A stretch of 64,000 nt of DNA from Microbacterium croceum (GCF_023091245.1 NZ_JAHWXN010000001.1:186001-250000); one strand, 5' to 3'. Counted from the first letter of the stretch, positions 7,157 through 16,568 are shown. Notes: generated by a model not told the origin, from the letters alone. A program made the numbers and translations.

Positions 7157-9424
7157 TCAAGCGCTGCTGCGATCCGAGCCATCCGCGGAGGGCTTCTCGA
7201 CCACGGCCTCAGCGGCCGCCACTTCGGCGGCGGGCACCTGCGCGCCCACGGAGGCGCCGACCACGGCCGCCGCCGTCGCATCGTCGGCCTCGCCGCTGAC
7301 GACGACGGGCGTCGATCCGGTGAGGGCATCTTCCGCGTCGATGTCGGTCGCGGCCTGCTCGAACTGCGACTGGTAGAGCCGCCAGTAGGCGCCCTGAGCC
7401 GCGATGAGCTCGTCATGCGTGCCCTTCTCGACGATGTCACCGTGCTCCATCACCAGGATGAGGTCGGCGTCGCGGATGGTCGACAGCCGGTGCGCGATCA
7501 CGAACGAGGTGCGCCCCTCGCGCAGAGCAGCCATCGCCTTCTGGAGCAGCAGCTCGGTGCGGGTGTCGACCGCCGACGTGGCCTCGTCGAGGATGAGGAT
7601 CGACGGCTTCGCGACGAACGCCCGTGCGATCGTGATCAGCTGGCGCTCACCGGCCGACACGTTCGCGGCATCCTCGTCGAGCACGGTGTCGTACCCCTCG
7701 GGGAGAGCGTGCACGAAACGGTCGACGTAGGTCGCCGTGGCAGCTTCCTGGACCTCGTCATCGGTCGCGGTCGAGCGGCCGTAGCGGATGTTCTCGCGGA
7801 TGCTGCCCGCGAACAGCCACGGGTCCTGGAGCACCATGCCGGTGCGCGAACGCAGCTCGTCGCGGGTCACCTCGGCGATGTCCTGCCCATCGAGCATGAT
7901 CCGCCCGCCGCTGAGCTCGTAGAACCGCATGATCAGGTTGACCAGCGTGGTCTTGCCCGCACCGGTCGGTCCGACGATCGCGACGGTCTGACCCGGCTCC
8001 ACCCGGAACGACAGGTCCCGGATGAGCGGGCGCTCCGGCGTGTACGAGAACGCGACGTTCTGGAACTCGATCACGCCCCTGCCCTCCACCAGCTCGGGGG
8101 CATCGACGTCATCGGCCTCCTGTTCGTCGGCGTCGAGCAGCTCGAAGACCCGCTCAGCCGACGCGGTGCCGGACTGGACCACGGCAGCCATGCCGCCCAG
8201 CTCGGACAGCGGCTGCGTGAACTGCTGCGAGTACTGGATGAACGCCTGCACGTCGCCGAGTCGGAGCTGACCGTTCGCGACCATCAGCCCACCGAGCACC
8301 GCGATGCCCACGTAGCTGAGGTTTCCGACGAACATCATGGCCGGCATGATGATGCCGGACAGGAACTGGGCCTTGAAGCTCGCCTGGAACAGCTCTTCGT
8401 TCTCGTCCTGGAACTTCGCCAGCGCATCTTTCTCGCGACCGAAGACCTTCACCAGCGCGTGGCCGGAGAAAGCCTCCTCGACGCGGGCGTTGAGCCTGCC
8501 GACCTTGCGCCACTGGCTGCCGAAGGCCTTCTGCGACCGCGGCCCGATGATGCCGAAGATCACGCCCATGAGCGGCAGCGTGATCAGCGCGACGAGCGCG
8601 AGCTGCCACGAGATCGAGAACATCATCACGAGCACGCCGATCACGGTGAGCACCGAGGTGAGCGCACCCGAGAGCGACTGCTGCATCGTCTGCGTGATGT
8701 TGTCGATGTCGTTCGTGACGCGCGAGATCAGCTCACCGCGCTGCACCTTGTCGAAGTACGCCAGCGGCAGGCGGTTGATCTTCGCCTCGACCGACTCACG
8801 CAGCCGCCACATGGTGCGCACCATGATCACGTTGATCACGTAGCCCTGGATCCAGGTGAGGAACGCGGCGGCCACGTAGATGCTCAGCACCGCGGCGATG
8901 ACCAGCCGCAGGGCGTCGAAGTCGATCCCCTGGCCGACCGTGAAGTCGCCCAGCGCACCGACCTGGTTCGCGAAGTCGTCCTGACCGCCTGCCCGCAGCG
9001 CCTCGATGACGGCATCCTGCGAGGTGCCGGCCGGGAACCCGGGGAAGCCGTCGCTGGGCTGCCCGAGCTGGATGGAGATGAACCCCTTGTAGACGAGGTT
9101 GGTCGCCTCGGCGAGCACCTTGGGTGCCGCGACGGTCAGCACGACGCCGATGGCACCCAGGATCGACACGAAGACGAACCAGAGGGCCGACGGCTTCAGC
9201 AACCCGATCATCCGGGCGAAGCTCGGACCGAAGTTGTCGGCCTTGCCCGGCGCGACGCTGTCCCAGGAGCCGGAGTTCTGGCGTGCCTGCTCCGCGAGCT
9301 CCGCCTCGTACTTCTCCTCGGCGGTCAGCTCGGGTTCGATCGTCGCGGTCTTGCTGCGAGCGGGACCGCGCTGCTTTCGGGTACCCGTCCCTGAGCCGGT
9401 CGAAGGGGTGCTCTGCTCGCTCAT
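7157..9424 (-). CDS. ABC exporter half-transporter (membrane domain plus ATPase), second of a pair
   Basis: 755 residues. The first 75 or so are charged and cytoplasmic, partly encoded by the dispersed repeat at 9387-9408 (residues STPSTGSG). Six transmembrane helices follow, with an extended extracellular loop after the second (QPSDGFPGFPAGTSQDAVIE), then an ATPase with Walker A GPTGAGKTT, signature VSAGERQ (the canonical LSGGQ serine-glycine changed) and Walker B ILILDEATSAVD, followed by an H-loop IAHRLSTIRDAD. The C-terminal 50 residues are Ala/Val-rich and low complexity. ATG 9424 overlaps the stop of the upstream half-transporter, so the two very likely form a heterodimeric lipid or drug exporter. 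The divergent signature motif suggests one degenerate nucleotide site, as in many heterodimers. Confidence 0.92.
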   Translation of the reverse strand: MSEQSTPSTGSGTGTRKQRGPARSKTATIEPELTAEEKYEAELAEQARQNSGSWDSVAPGKADNFGPSFARMIGLLKPSALWFVFVSILGAIGVVLTVAAPKVLAEATNLVYKGFISIQLGQPSDGFPGFPAGTSQDAVIEALRAGGQDDFANQVGALGDFTVGQGIDFDALRLVIAAVLSIYVAAAFLTWIQGYVINVIMVRTMWRLRESVEAKINRLPLAYFDKVQRGELISRVTNDIDNITQTMQQSLSGALTSVLTVIGVLVMMFSISWQLALVALITLPLMGVIFGIIGPRSQKAFGSQWRKVGRLNARVEEAFSGHALVKVFGREKDALAKFQDENEELFQASFKAQFLSGIIMPAMMFVGNLSYVGIAVLGGLMVANGQLRLGDVQAFIQYSQQFTQPLSELGGMAAVVQSGTASAERVFELLDADEQEADDVDAPELVEGRGVIEFQNVAFSYTPERPLIRDLSFRVEPGQTVAIVGPTGAGKTTLVNLIMRFYELSGGRIMLDGQDIAEVTRDELRSRTGMVLQDPWLFAGSIRENIRYGRSTATDDEVQEAATATYVDRFVHALPEGYDTVLDEDAANVSAGERQLITIARAFVAKPSILILDEATSAVDTRTELLLQKAMAALREGRTSFVIAHRLSTIRDADLILVMEHGDIVEKGTHDELIAAQGAYWRLYQSQFEQAATDIDAEDALTGSTPVVVSGEADDATAAAVVGASVGAQVPAAEVAAAEAVVEKPSADGSDRSSA
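9387..9408 (-). repeat. dispersed repeat, copy A (inside a coding sequence)
   Basis: On the minus strand this reads CCCTTCGACCGGCTCAGGG with flanks, one mismatch from the intergenic copy at 21414-21435 in that core. It encodes the PSTGSG stretch near the N-terminus of the ABC exporter. Confidence 0.75.
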
Positions 9425-11148
9425 GCGTCCACCCCCAGCTGCGACTCGACGATCTCTCGGTAGGTGTCGCTCGTCTCGAGCAGTTCCTCATGCGTGCCGA
9501 CCCCGACCATGGTGCCGCCGTCGAGGACGACGATGCGGTCCGCGTCGGTGATGGTGGAGATGCGCTGCGCGACCACGATCTTCGTCACGTGCGGGAGCTC
9601 CCGCCACAGCGCCTGGCGCAGCCGGGCATCCGTGGTGAGGTCGAGCGCCGAGAAGGAGTCGTCGAAGACGAGGATCTGCGGCCTGTGCACGATCGCGCGG
9701 GCGATCGCCAGACGCTGACGCTGTCCGCCGGAGACGTTCGTGCCGCCCTGAGCGATGCGCGACTCGAGCCCATCGGGCATCTCCTCGACGAAATCGCGCC
9801 CCTGGGCGATCTCGAGCGCCCGCCAGAGCTCTTCGTCCGTCGCCTCTTCGCGGCCGTAGCGCAGGTTGGACGCCACGGTACCGGTGAACAGGAACGGTCG
9901 CTGCGGCACCAGTCCGATGCTGTCCCAGAGCGCCTCGACATCCGCCTCGCGCACATCGGTGCCGCCGACGTGCACCGCGCCGCCCGAGACGTCGAACAGA
10001 CGCGGGATGAGCGACACGAGCGTGGTCTTGCCCGAACCGGTGGAACCGACGATCGCGACCGTCTCACCGGGCTGCGCGGCGAAGCTGATTCCGGTGAGCA
10101 CCGGCGAGTCGGCGCCGGGGTAGGTGAACTCGACATCGTCGAGGGCCACGGATCCGGGCGCGGGGAACTCGGTGACGCCGTTCTCCGGACGCACCAGGGT
10201 CGACTCGGAGTCGAGGACCTCGCCGATGCGCTCGGCCGAGACCGCGGCGCGCGGGATCATCATCGCCATGAAGCTCGCCATGATCACGCCGCCCATGATC
10301 TGGCCGATGTACTGCATGAAGGCGAACAGCGTGCCGACCTGGACCGTGCCGTTGTTGACCTCGATGCCGCCGAACCAGATGACGGACACGACGGTGACGT
10401 TGAGGATGAGCATGAACAGCGGGAACAGCAGCACGAACAGCGAGCCGACCCTGCGCCCGACGTCCATGATGTCGGTGTTCGCACCCCGGAAGCGCTCCTC
10501 CTCGATGCGCTCGCGCACGAAGGCGCGCACGACGCGGACGCCGGTGAGCTGCTCGCGCATGATGCGGTTGACGTTGTCGAGCTTGCCCTGGTACTTGCGG
10601 AACAGAGGCACCATGCGGCCGATCACGAGAGCCGCGAGGATGAGCAGCAGGGGCACCGAGACGGCGATGAGCCAGCTCAGGCCGACGTTGGTCTGGACGG
10701 CGAAGATGATGCCGCCGATCGCGAGCAGCGGCGCCGTGACGAGCATGGTCGCCCCCATCATGGCGAGCATCTGCACCTGCTGCACGTCGTTCGTGTTGCG
10801 GGTGATGAGCGAGCCGGCTCCGAACTGCGACACCTCGCGCTCGGAGAAGCCGCTGACCTTGCCGAAGACGTCGGCACGGATGTCGCGGCCCGCGCCCATC
10901 GCTGCGCGTGCGGCGAAGTAGGTGGCCGTGACCGAGGCGATGATCTGCCCCAAGGACACGGTGAGCATGAACAGACCCGTGCTCCAGATGTAGCCGGTGT
11001 CACCGCGGGCGACGCCCTTGTCGATGATGTCGGCGTTGAGGCGCGGAAGGTAGAGCGTCGCTGCCACGCTCGCGAGCTGGAAGACCAGCACGGCGAGCAG
11101 CAGCCATCGGTATCGGGACAGATAACGGAGGAGGATTTTTCCCAGCAC
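9421..11148 (-). CDS. ABC exporter half-transporter (membrane domain plus ATPase), first of a pair
   Basis: 575 residues from GTG 11148 (MLGKILLRYLSRYRWLL), chosen because family members begin at this point; the frame is open to 11220 but the added residues look unrelated. Six transmembrane helices are followed by an ATPase with Walker A GSTGSGKTT, signature VSGGQRQRLAIARAI, Walker B ILVFDDSFSALD and switch VAQRISTITDAD. The aspartate replacing the usual catalytic glutamate after Walker B (DD instead of DE) marks this as the degenerate-site partner of a heterodimeric exporter. The stop overlaps the start of the next half-transporter by four bases. About 200 bases upstream, to 11351, hold no gene that I can recognise. 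Confidence 0.9.
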   Translation of the reverse strand: MLGKILLRYLSRYRWLLLAVLVFQLASVAATLYLPRLNADIIDKGVARGDTGYIWSTGLFMLTVSLGQIIASVTATYFAARAAMGAGRDIRADVFGKVSGFSEREVSQFGAGSLITRNTNDVQQVQMLAMMGATMLVTAPLLAIGGIIFAVQTNVGLSWLIAVSVPLLLILAALVIGRMVPLFRKYQGKLDNVNRIMREQLTGVRVVRAFVRERIEEERFRGANTDIMDVGRRVGSLFVLLFPLFMLILNVTVVSVIWFGGIEVNNGTVQVGTLFAFMQYIGQIMGGVIMASFMAMMIPRAAVSAERIGEVLDSESTLVRPENGVTEFPAPGSVALDDVEFTYPGADSPVLTGISFAAQPGETVAIVGSTGSGKTTLVSLIPRLFDVSGGAVHVGGTDVREADVEALWDSIGLVPQRPFLFTGTVASNLRYGREEATDEELWRALEIAQGRDFVEEMPDGLESRIAQGGTNVSGGQRQRLAIARAIVHRPQILVFDDSFSALDLTTDARLRQALWRELPHVTKIVVAQRISTITDADRIVVLDGGTMVGVGTHEELLETSDTYREIVESQLGVDA

Positions 11149-11351
11149 AGGCGGACTTTCTAGGAAGGATGAATCGGCGGATTTCTCGGCTGACGGACGC
11201 CGACCGACAATCGGCCACAAGACAGAGTGCCACGAAGCGCCGACATTCGTATCCCCCTATCAGGGGACCTTCGCTGACAGCGAACCATTCCGCGGCACGG
11301 CCAGCGGTTTCTGCATCCTGCCGAAGAATCCGTCCCGAGCCGGTAGACCGC

Positions 11352-12413
11352 TCAGAAGAGCGGATGCCGGGGTACGTACGCCCGCGCGTCGGCACCGGCG
11401 TCCGAGTCGAGCTCGGCGAGCGTGGCAGGCTGCCAGTGCGGATCGCGGTCCTTGTCGACGAGCTGCGCGCGGATGCCTTCGACGAGGTCGGGGTGCTCGT
11501 TCACGAACCACAGCACCCGGCGGTACTCGCCCTCCAGTGCGGCGCGGAGGCCGGATGCCTCGCGGGCCTCGCGTACGGCGTCGAGCGTCACGACGAGCGC
11601 GGTCGGGGCCAGCCCCTCGAGCAGGTCGGCGATGGCAGCGGCATCCGTGGCGCCTTGCGCGTGGAGACGGTCGACGATCTCCGCGACGGTCGGTGCCGAG
11701 AAGGCCTCGTCGATCGCGGGGCGGAGCGCGGGCAGCGCCGAGGGCTCAGGGGTCTCGTCGAACAGCAGCACGATCTCGCTGGGACCTGTGGGGTCGGCAC
11801 GGAAGGCGAGGGCTTCACGCAGCGCGTCGAGTCGGTCGGACGGCACGAAGTGGTCGGCGAAGCCCAGGTACACGGCATCCGCTCCGCTCATCGTCTGACC
11901 GGTGAGTCCGAAGTACTCGCCGAACCGCCCGGGCGCCCGACCGAGCAGCCAGGTGCCGCCCACGTCGGGGGTGAAGCCGATGCGCGTCTCGGGCATCGCC
12001 AGCTTCGAGCGTTCGGTGACGATACGGATCGCCGCGTGACCGGCGAGGCCGATGCCGCCGCCCATCGTGATGCCGTCGGCGAGGGCGACGACCGGCTTGG
12101 GGTACTCGGCGATCAGGGCGTTGAGCGCGTATTCGGCGCGGAAGAACTCCGCGGTCTCCTCTGCGCGACCGCCCACGATCTGGGCGTGCAGTGCGCGCAC
12201 GTCTCCGCCCGCGCACATGCCGCGCTCGCCCTCCCCATCGATCAGCACGATCTGCACATCGGTGTCGTCGCGCCAGGCGTCGAGCGTCTGCGTGAGGATC
12301 TCGATCATCCCCCGATCGAGGGCATTTATCGCCTCGGGGCGGTTGAGGGTGAGCCGACCGAGGGCTCCTTCCGTGCGGACGAGGACGCGGGGAGCAGGCG
12401 TGGAATCGGTCAC
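11352..12413 (-). CDS. enoyl-CoA hydratase/isomerase family, 3-hydroxyisobutyryl-CoA hydrolase-like
   Basis: 353 residues from GTG 12413. The start is supported by TAGCCT seven bases upstream (12421-12426), the leaderless-promoter arrangement seen for many genes here. Crotonase-fold motifs are present: GMCAGGDVRAL for the oxyanion hole, YPKPVVALADGITMGGGIGL, and the glutamate and aspartate region MPETRIGFTPDVGGTWLL typical of 3-hydroxyisobutyryl-CoA hydrolases, with DKDRDPHWQP near the C-terminus. The length also fits that subgroup rather than the 260-residue hydratases. The enzyme would release 3-hydroxyisobutyrate in valine degradation; no other valine genes lie nearby, so the substrate rests on subgroup similarity. 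Confidence 0.85.
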   Translation of the reverse strand: MTDSTPAPRVLVRTEGALGRLTLNRPEAINALDRGMIEILTQTLDAWRDDTDVQIVLIDGEGERGMCAGGDVRALHAQIVGGRAEETAEFFRAEYALNALIAEYPKPVVALADGITMGGGIGLAGHAAIRIVTERSKLAMPETRIGFTPDVGGTWLLGRAPGRFGEYFGLTGQTMSGADAVYLGFADHFVPSDRLDALREALAFRADPTGPSEIVLLFDETPEPSALPALRPAIDEAFSAPTVAEIVDRLHAQGATDAAAIADLLEGLAPTALVVTLDAVREAREASGLRAALEGEYRRVLWFVNEHPDLVEGIRAQLVDKDRDPHWQPATLAELDSDAGADARAYVPRHPLF

Positions 12414-12523
12414 AGGAGCCAGGCTACTCCGATCGGACGACGCCCGAATCCGCATGAAATACGCGATCCGAGCGCTTTTCCGGCAGGATAGAGGGAAGTG
12501 CCCAATGCAAGGAGAGGTCGCGG

Positions 12524-14461
12524 ATGCCCGACGGACAGGTGCTCGAGTTCACACATGTGACGAAGCGCTTCAATGAGGTGACCGCCGTCTCGGACCTCTC
12601 CGCCCGTGTCGAGCCCGGTGCAGTCACTGCTTTCCTCGGCCCCAACGGGGCCGGCAAGACCACGACCCTGCGCATCCTGCTGGGTCAGGTACGTGCCTCA
12701 TCCGGCACCGCCACGATCGGTGGGACGCCGTACGCAGAGCTCCGCCAGCCGCTGCGCACCATCGGCTCCGTGCTCGAGGAGACGGCCTACCGCCCGCGCC
12801 GCACGGCCAGCCGACAGCTGACGATCGCCGCCAAGGCCAACGGCATCCCGCTCGCCCGCGTCGACGAGGTCCTCGCGCTGGTCGGTCTCGACGGCGAAGG
12901 CGATTCGCGCATCGGAGGCTTCTCGCTCGGCATGCGCCAGCGGCTGAGCGTCGCGCACGCGCTGCTCGGAGACCCCGGCGCACTCGTCTTCGACGAGCCG
13001 GCGAACGGTCTCGATCCCGAGGGGATCCGCTGGATGCGTCTGCTGATGCGCCGTCTGGCGGATGAGGGCCGCACCGTCCTCGTCTCCTCGCACGTGCTCA
13101 GCGAGGTCGAGCAGGTCGCCGACAACGTCCTGGTGCTCTCCAAGGGCCAGCTGGTGCTCTCCAGCGGCATCGAGACGCTCGCCGACCCGGCGGCAGGCTC
13201 GGTCGTCGTGGATGCGCTGGACCGCGCCGCCCTCACGACCGCACTCTCGACCGCCGGTTTCGACGTCGAGGTGCTGCGCTCCGGCCTCACCGTGCGCGGC
13301 GGAGATGCCGGCACCGTCGGCGCCGTCGCGGCCCAGGCCGGCATCGCGCTGAGCACTCTCGTGCAGCGCGGTCCGACGCTGGAAGACGTCTTCATCGAAC
13401 TGGTCCGCGGCGGCAAGCTGGAGCCCCGCGCGTCGGCCGCCGCCTCGCAGCTCACGCTCGCCTTCGCTGCCGGCGCCGATGACGCCGAGACCGCTGCCGA
13501 TGCCGCGCAGGCAGACCAGTCGGCGGATGCCGTCGCGACGGATACCGCCGATGAGACCCTGATCGCCGAGATCGCCGAGGCCTCGGCCGTGTCGGCTGCG
13601 GTGTCCGAGGCGGCCCCCTCGGATCCTGCGGCAGCGGCGGCGATCGCTGCCGGCGCCGATCCCGCACACGACGAGCAGGTCGACGAGCACGCACCCTCCG
13701 TCGACGATGCCGTGGCGGTCGCCGCCGTGGAGGAGGTCGCCGAGAGCATCCGCGCGTCCGAGAGCGCCTGGCGCTCTCCCGCCGACGTCGATGCCGACAC
13801 CGCCGAGGAGGATGTGATCGCACCGGTCGCCGCCGATGAGCCCGCGGCGGGCGATGAGGCTCCGTCCGACGAGCTTCCCTCCGACACGTCCGCTCCCTCG
13901 TTCGACGAGATCCTGTTCGGCACCGCGGCTCCCGCCGCCGCACCGGTTTCGTCCGACGACGAGGAAGAGCCCGTGCATGATGTCAGCCAGATCTTCGCCG
14001 GCCGCGGCGATGAGGCGGAGATCTCCGGCGAAGACCACGACACGACCGAGACCCCCGGGGAAGAGGCGGCTCCCGTCGAGGCGCATGACGCACCTGACGA
14101 AGATGCCGCCGACGAGGATGCTGCCGGTCTCGAGATCTTCTCCGACCTCGATGGCGGGAGCGGCCAGGCCTCCGAGGGCGAGCAGTCCGAGGGAGAGCAG
14201 TCCGAGGATGACCCTCGATCCGCTGCGGTGAGCTCGATGCTCGCTGCCGCCGCGCGCGCCTACTACGAGGACGAGCCGAAGGACTACCCGCTCGGCTCCG
14301 AGGGCTCCGAGGGCTCCGAGGGCTCCGCGTGGAGCGTCGCCTCCACGGGCGTCATCGACACCGTGCCCGCCGCGGAACCGGTCGTGACGGATGCGGACGC
14401 TCCGGCATCCGACGAGCACCACGAAGGCGAGCACCACGAAGGCGAGCACCGTCAGGACTGA
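12524..14461 (+). CDS. ABC transporter ATPase with a very long acidic C-terminal tail
   Basis: 645 residues from ATG 12524 behind AAGGAGAGG. Residues 1 to about 300 form an ABC-2-type ATPase: Walker A GPNGAGKTT, signature FSLGMRQRLSVAHALL, Walker B ALVFDEPANGLDPEG and switch LVSSHVLSEVEQ. Roughly residues 305-645 are Ala/Asp/Glu-rich, with no predicted fold or membrane segment, and end in short repeats (EGEQSEGEQSEDD, EGSEGSEGSEGS, HHEGEHHEGEH). No permease gene is adjacent, which is unusual, as ABC-2 ATPases normally sit beside their membrane partner. The partner may be encoded elsewhere or the protein may act outside transport. A strong hairpin follows the stop. Confidence 0.85.
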   Translation: MPDGQVLEFTHVTKRFNEVTAVSDLSARVEPGAVTAFLGPNGAGKTTTLRILLGQVRASSGTATIGGTPYAELRQPLRTIGSVLEETAYRPRRTASRQLTIAAKANGIPLARVDEVLALVGLDGEGDSRIGGFSLGMRQRLSVAHALLGDPGALVFDEPANGLDPEGIRWMRLLMRRLADEGRTVLVSSHVLSEVEQVADNVLVLSKGQLVLSSGIETLADPAAGSVVVDALDRAALTTALSTAGFDVEVLRSGLTVRGGDAGTVGAVAAQAGIALSTLVQRGPTLEDVFIELVRGGKLEPRASAAASQLTLAFAAGADDAETAADAAQADQSADAVATDTADETLIAEIAEASAVSAAVSEAAPSDPAAAAAIAAGADPAHDEQVDEHAPSVDDAVAVAAVEEVAESIRASESAWRSPADVDADTAEEDVIAPVAADEPAAGDEAPSDELPSDTSAPSFDEILFGTAAPAAAPVSSDDEEEPVHDVSQIFAGRGDEAEISGEDHDTTETPGEEAAPVEAHDAPDEDAADEDAAGLEIFSDLDGGSGQASEGEQSEGEQSEDDPRSAAVSSMLAAAARAYYEDEPKDYPLGSEGSEGSEGSAWSVASTGVIDTVPAAEPVVTDADAPASDEHHEGEHHEGEHRQD

Positions 14462-14482
14462 CGCCGGCGCGCTCCGACAGGC

Positions 14483-14522
14483 GAGAAGCCCTCCCCGACC
14501 TTTGGGTCGCGGAGGGCTTCTC
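14483..14522. terminator. bidirectional hairpin terminator
   Basis: A 12-bp stem GAGAAGCCCTCC/GGAGGGCTTCTC extended by an inner CCGACC/GGTCGC pairing around a TTTG loop. It separates the ABC ATPase from the convergent small gene that ends at 14539. Confidence 0.85.
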
Positions 14523-14538
14523 ACATGTCAGCGGGGTG

Positions 14539-14988
14539 TCAGGCGGGCCGAGGACGGATGACCGGACGACGGCTGCCCTTCGTCACGGGCGTCGGCGAGG
14601 TCGCCACGATCTCCTCGACATCGGCGGCCTCGCTGGAGACCTCGAGGCGCAGGGCCTGCGTGAGCGAGAGTCCGTGTCGGGTCGTGAGGATCAGACGCCG
14701 GTACTGCGCGTCCCCGTCGAGGTCGATCACGACGCTCGGACGGCGGCGACGGATCAGCACGAAATCCAGGCTGCCCGCGGCCTTCCAGCTGCCGGCAGCG
14801 AGGATGCCGGGGATGTGGGTGCCGGGGTTCGGCACCCCCCGCAACCAGGTCCACGCGTCATCGGTCAACTGCACCTTGGTGATGGTCTCGCGTGCGATCC
14901 GCAGATTCTCACGGTGGAAGGTCGCGGCACGTTCGATCGGCGAGAGCACGACCTCCAGTTGCGTCTGATCCAACAGCAACGTCACCAT
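14539..14988 (-). CDS. conserved-looking protein of unknown function
   Basis: 149 residues from ATG 14988, with CAGACT six bases upstream. No known motif is recognised. It is predicted soluble and beta-rich, with residues 1-110 alternating short strands (VTLLLDQTQLEVVL, GSLDFVLIRRRRPSVVIDL) in a way reminiscent of PH-like or YdhG-type barrels, and a basic, disordered tail ending RRPVIRPRPA. It is convergent with the ABC ATPase and divergent from the DUF222-HNH gene. Codon usage matches its neighbours and it starts and stops cleanly, so it is very probably a real gene, but I assign no function. Confidence 0.65.
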   Translation of the reverse strand: MVTLLLDQTQLEVVLSPIERAATFHRENLRIARETITKVQLTDDAWTWLRGVPNPGTHIPGILAAGSWKAAGSLDFVLIRRRRPSVVIDLDGDAQYRRLILTTRHGLSLTQALRLEVSSEAADVEEIVATSPTPVTKGSRRPVIRPRPA

Positions 14989-15120
14989 GACTCCAGTCTG
15001 CCAGCGCGGTCCTGCCAGTTGTCTGGAAGTTGCTCACAGGAACGCAACGATCCGTTGTCGGAACCCGCCATCCGGGCGACGCACGCGGTGGCCGCGCCTG
15101 TGGATGACTCCGACCGAGTG

Positions 15121-15136
15121 TCGTACATATGTTCTA
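15121..15136 (+). promoter_or_regulatory. candidate SOS box (LexA operator)
   Basis: TCGTACATATGTTCTA matches the actinobacterial LexA consensus TCGAAC-N4-GTTCGA at 10 of 12 informative positions. Its last two bases are the first two of the TAGGCT hexamer (15135-15140) that lies six bases before the HNH gene start, so bound LexA would cover the -10 region. Confidence 0.65.
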
Positions 15137-15146
15137 GGCTAGCAGC

Positions 15147-16562
15147 ATGTCACAGACCTCTTCCGACCACTCCGAGCAGCGTGCCGCGCTGCTCGATGCG
15201 TGGGTGGAGAAGCGGCGCCAGATCGCCCGGCTCGAGGCGGAATCGATGGAGCTGCTCGTCGATCGCGTGCTCCTGCGCGATGCGGAGACGCAGGAGAGCC
15301 CCTACCACCGCGACACGATCCACCGGTCGATGATCGCCGAGTACTCCGCCGCCGGCCACGTCTCGCAGGGCAGCGTCGAGTACGCGTTCTCCGACGCCGT
15401 GTTCCTCGATTCCGATCATCCCGTGGCCCGTGCGTCGTTCCATCGGGGCGGGATCACGGCGGCGCATGTACGCGAGATCGTCCGCGCCGGTGCGGTGGTG
15501 CGCGAGGCCGTCCGCGAGGGGACGGCGGATGCCGCGGCCCTGGAGCTCTACGACACCGCAGCCGTGGTCGTCGCCGAGCACGACACACCGGCGCGCACTC
15601 GCCCCCTCGTGCGGCAGATCGCCGCGGCCCTCGCAGGCGAGACACTGGTCGATCGGCATCGCCGCGCGGCATCGGAGCGACGCGTCACGATGCGCTCCGT
15701 CGACGACGGGCTCGCGCTGATCACCGTGGTGGTTCCCGAGCACCTGGCAGCGGCGATCATGGACCGGCTCACGCATCTCGCCCGTGGGGTCATCGCGGCG
15801 CGCGACGACGTCGAACCGGTGCTCGACCCGGACGACCTCGACTCCGGGGAGAGTCCGATCTTCCCCGAAGACCTGGACTGGAGCGCGCCAGGGATCGACG
15901 AGTGGACCATCTTCGGCGATCGCGACACCTTCACCACCGACCCACTGCCCGAGCCGTGCCCCGTCGAGGCCCCGGCCGACACGCGGACGATCGACCAGGT
16001 GCGTACGGATCTGCTCACCGATCTGCTGCTCGCGTCCGACCCCAGCGATGCGGCCGGGGCGGGTGTCGACCGGATCCAGGCCCACGTCCAGGTGACGATC
16101 GCCGCGACGACGCTGGCCGGCACCGACGACCGCCCCGCCGAGCTCGACGGCTTCGGGCCGATCGATCCTGACATCGCCCGCGATCTCGCCGGGCGCAATG
16201 GCGGCTGGTCCCGGCTCTTCCTCGACCCGACCGGAATGGTCACCCAGACCGACACGTACAGTCCGACCGAGGGCATGCGCCGATTCCTGCGGGCGCGCGA
16301 CCAGCACTGCCGGTTCCCCGGCTGTCGGATGCCGGTGCACCGCTGTCAGATCGATCACAACCACGACCATGCGCGGGGCGGACGCACGAGTCTGTCGAAC
16401 CTCAGTCACTTCTGCGCAGGACACCACGTGCTGAAGCATCCCGACATCGATGAGCGCCATCGCTGGACGGCGCGACAGCTTCCCGATCGCAGCCTGGACT
16501 GGGTCAGTCCGCTCGGTCGGCACTACAGCGATGCGCCGCCGCGTCGGGTGATGTTCGTCTGA
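15147..16562 (+). CDS. DUF222 (13E12-type) protein with C-terminal HNH endonuclease domain
   Basis: 471 residues. The N-terminal 320 residues form the helical DUF222/13E12 region, including FHRGGITAAHVREIVRAGAVV. The C-terminal 90 hold an HNH nuclease: RFLRARDQHCRFPGCRMP with a CxxxxC metal pair, then CQIDHNHDHARGG and FCAGHHVLKH with the catalytic histidines and asparagine. These proteins occur in many copies in actinobacterial genomes and may be nicking enzymes or selfish elements; their role is not settled. The start has TAGGCT six bases upstream and a near-consensus SOS box overlapping it, so induction by DNA damage is likely. It converges with hemL across a six-base gap. Confidence 0.88.
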   Translation: MSQTSSDHSEQRAALLDAWVEKRRQIARLEAESMELLVDRVLLRDAETQESPYHRDTIHRSMIAEYSAAGHVSQGSVEYAFSDAVFLDSDHPVARASFHRGGITAAHVREIVRAGAVVREAVREGTADAAALELYDTAAVVVAEHDTPARTRPLVRQIAAALAGETLVDRHRRAASERRVTMRSVDDGLALITVVVPEHLAAAIMDRLTHLARGVIAARDDVEPVLDPDDLDSGESPIFPEDLDWSAPGIDEWTIFGDRDTFTTDPLPEPCPVEAPADTRTIDQVRTDLLTDLLLASDPSDAAGAGVDRIQAHVQVTIAATTLAGTDDRPAELDGFGPIDPDIARDLAGRNGGWSRLFLDPTGMVTQTDTYSPTEGMRRFLRARDQHCRFPGCRMPVHRCQIDHNHDHARGGRTSLSNLSHFCAGHHVLKHPDIDERHRWTARQLPDRSLDWVSPLGRHYSDAPPRRVMFV

Positions 16563-16568
16563 GCGCGC

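Noticed and set aside
6911..9394. Long plus-strand open frame opposite the ABC exporter genes
   Set aside because: It is an antisense frame kept open by GC-rich codon structure; its composition is Arg/His-rich without any family motif, and the minus-strand exporter is clear.
12698..14524. Minus-strand open frame of about 600 codons opposite the orphan ABC ATPase
   Set aside because: The sense strand has a clear ATPase and acid-rich tail; the antisense frame is a mirror of that composition and has no ribosome site or motif.
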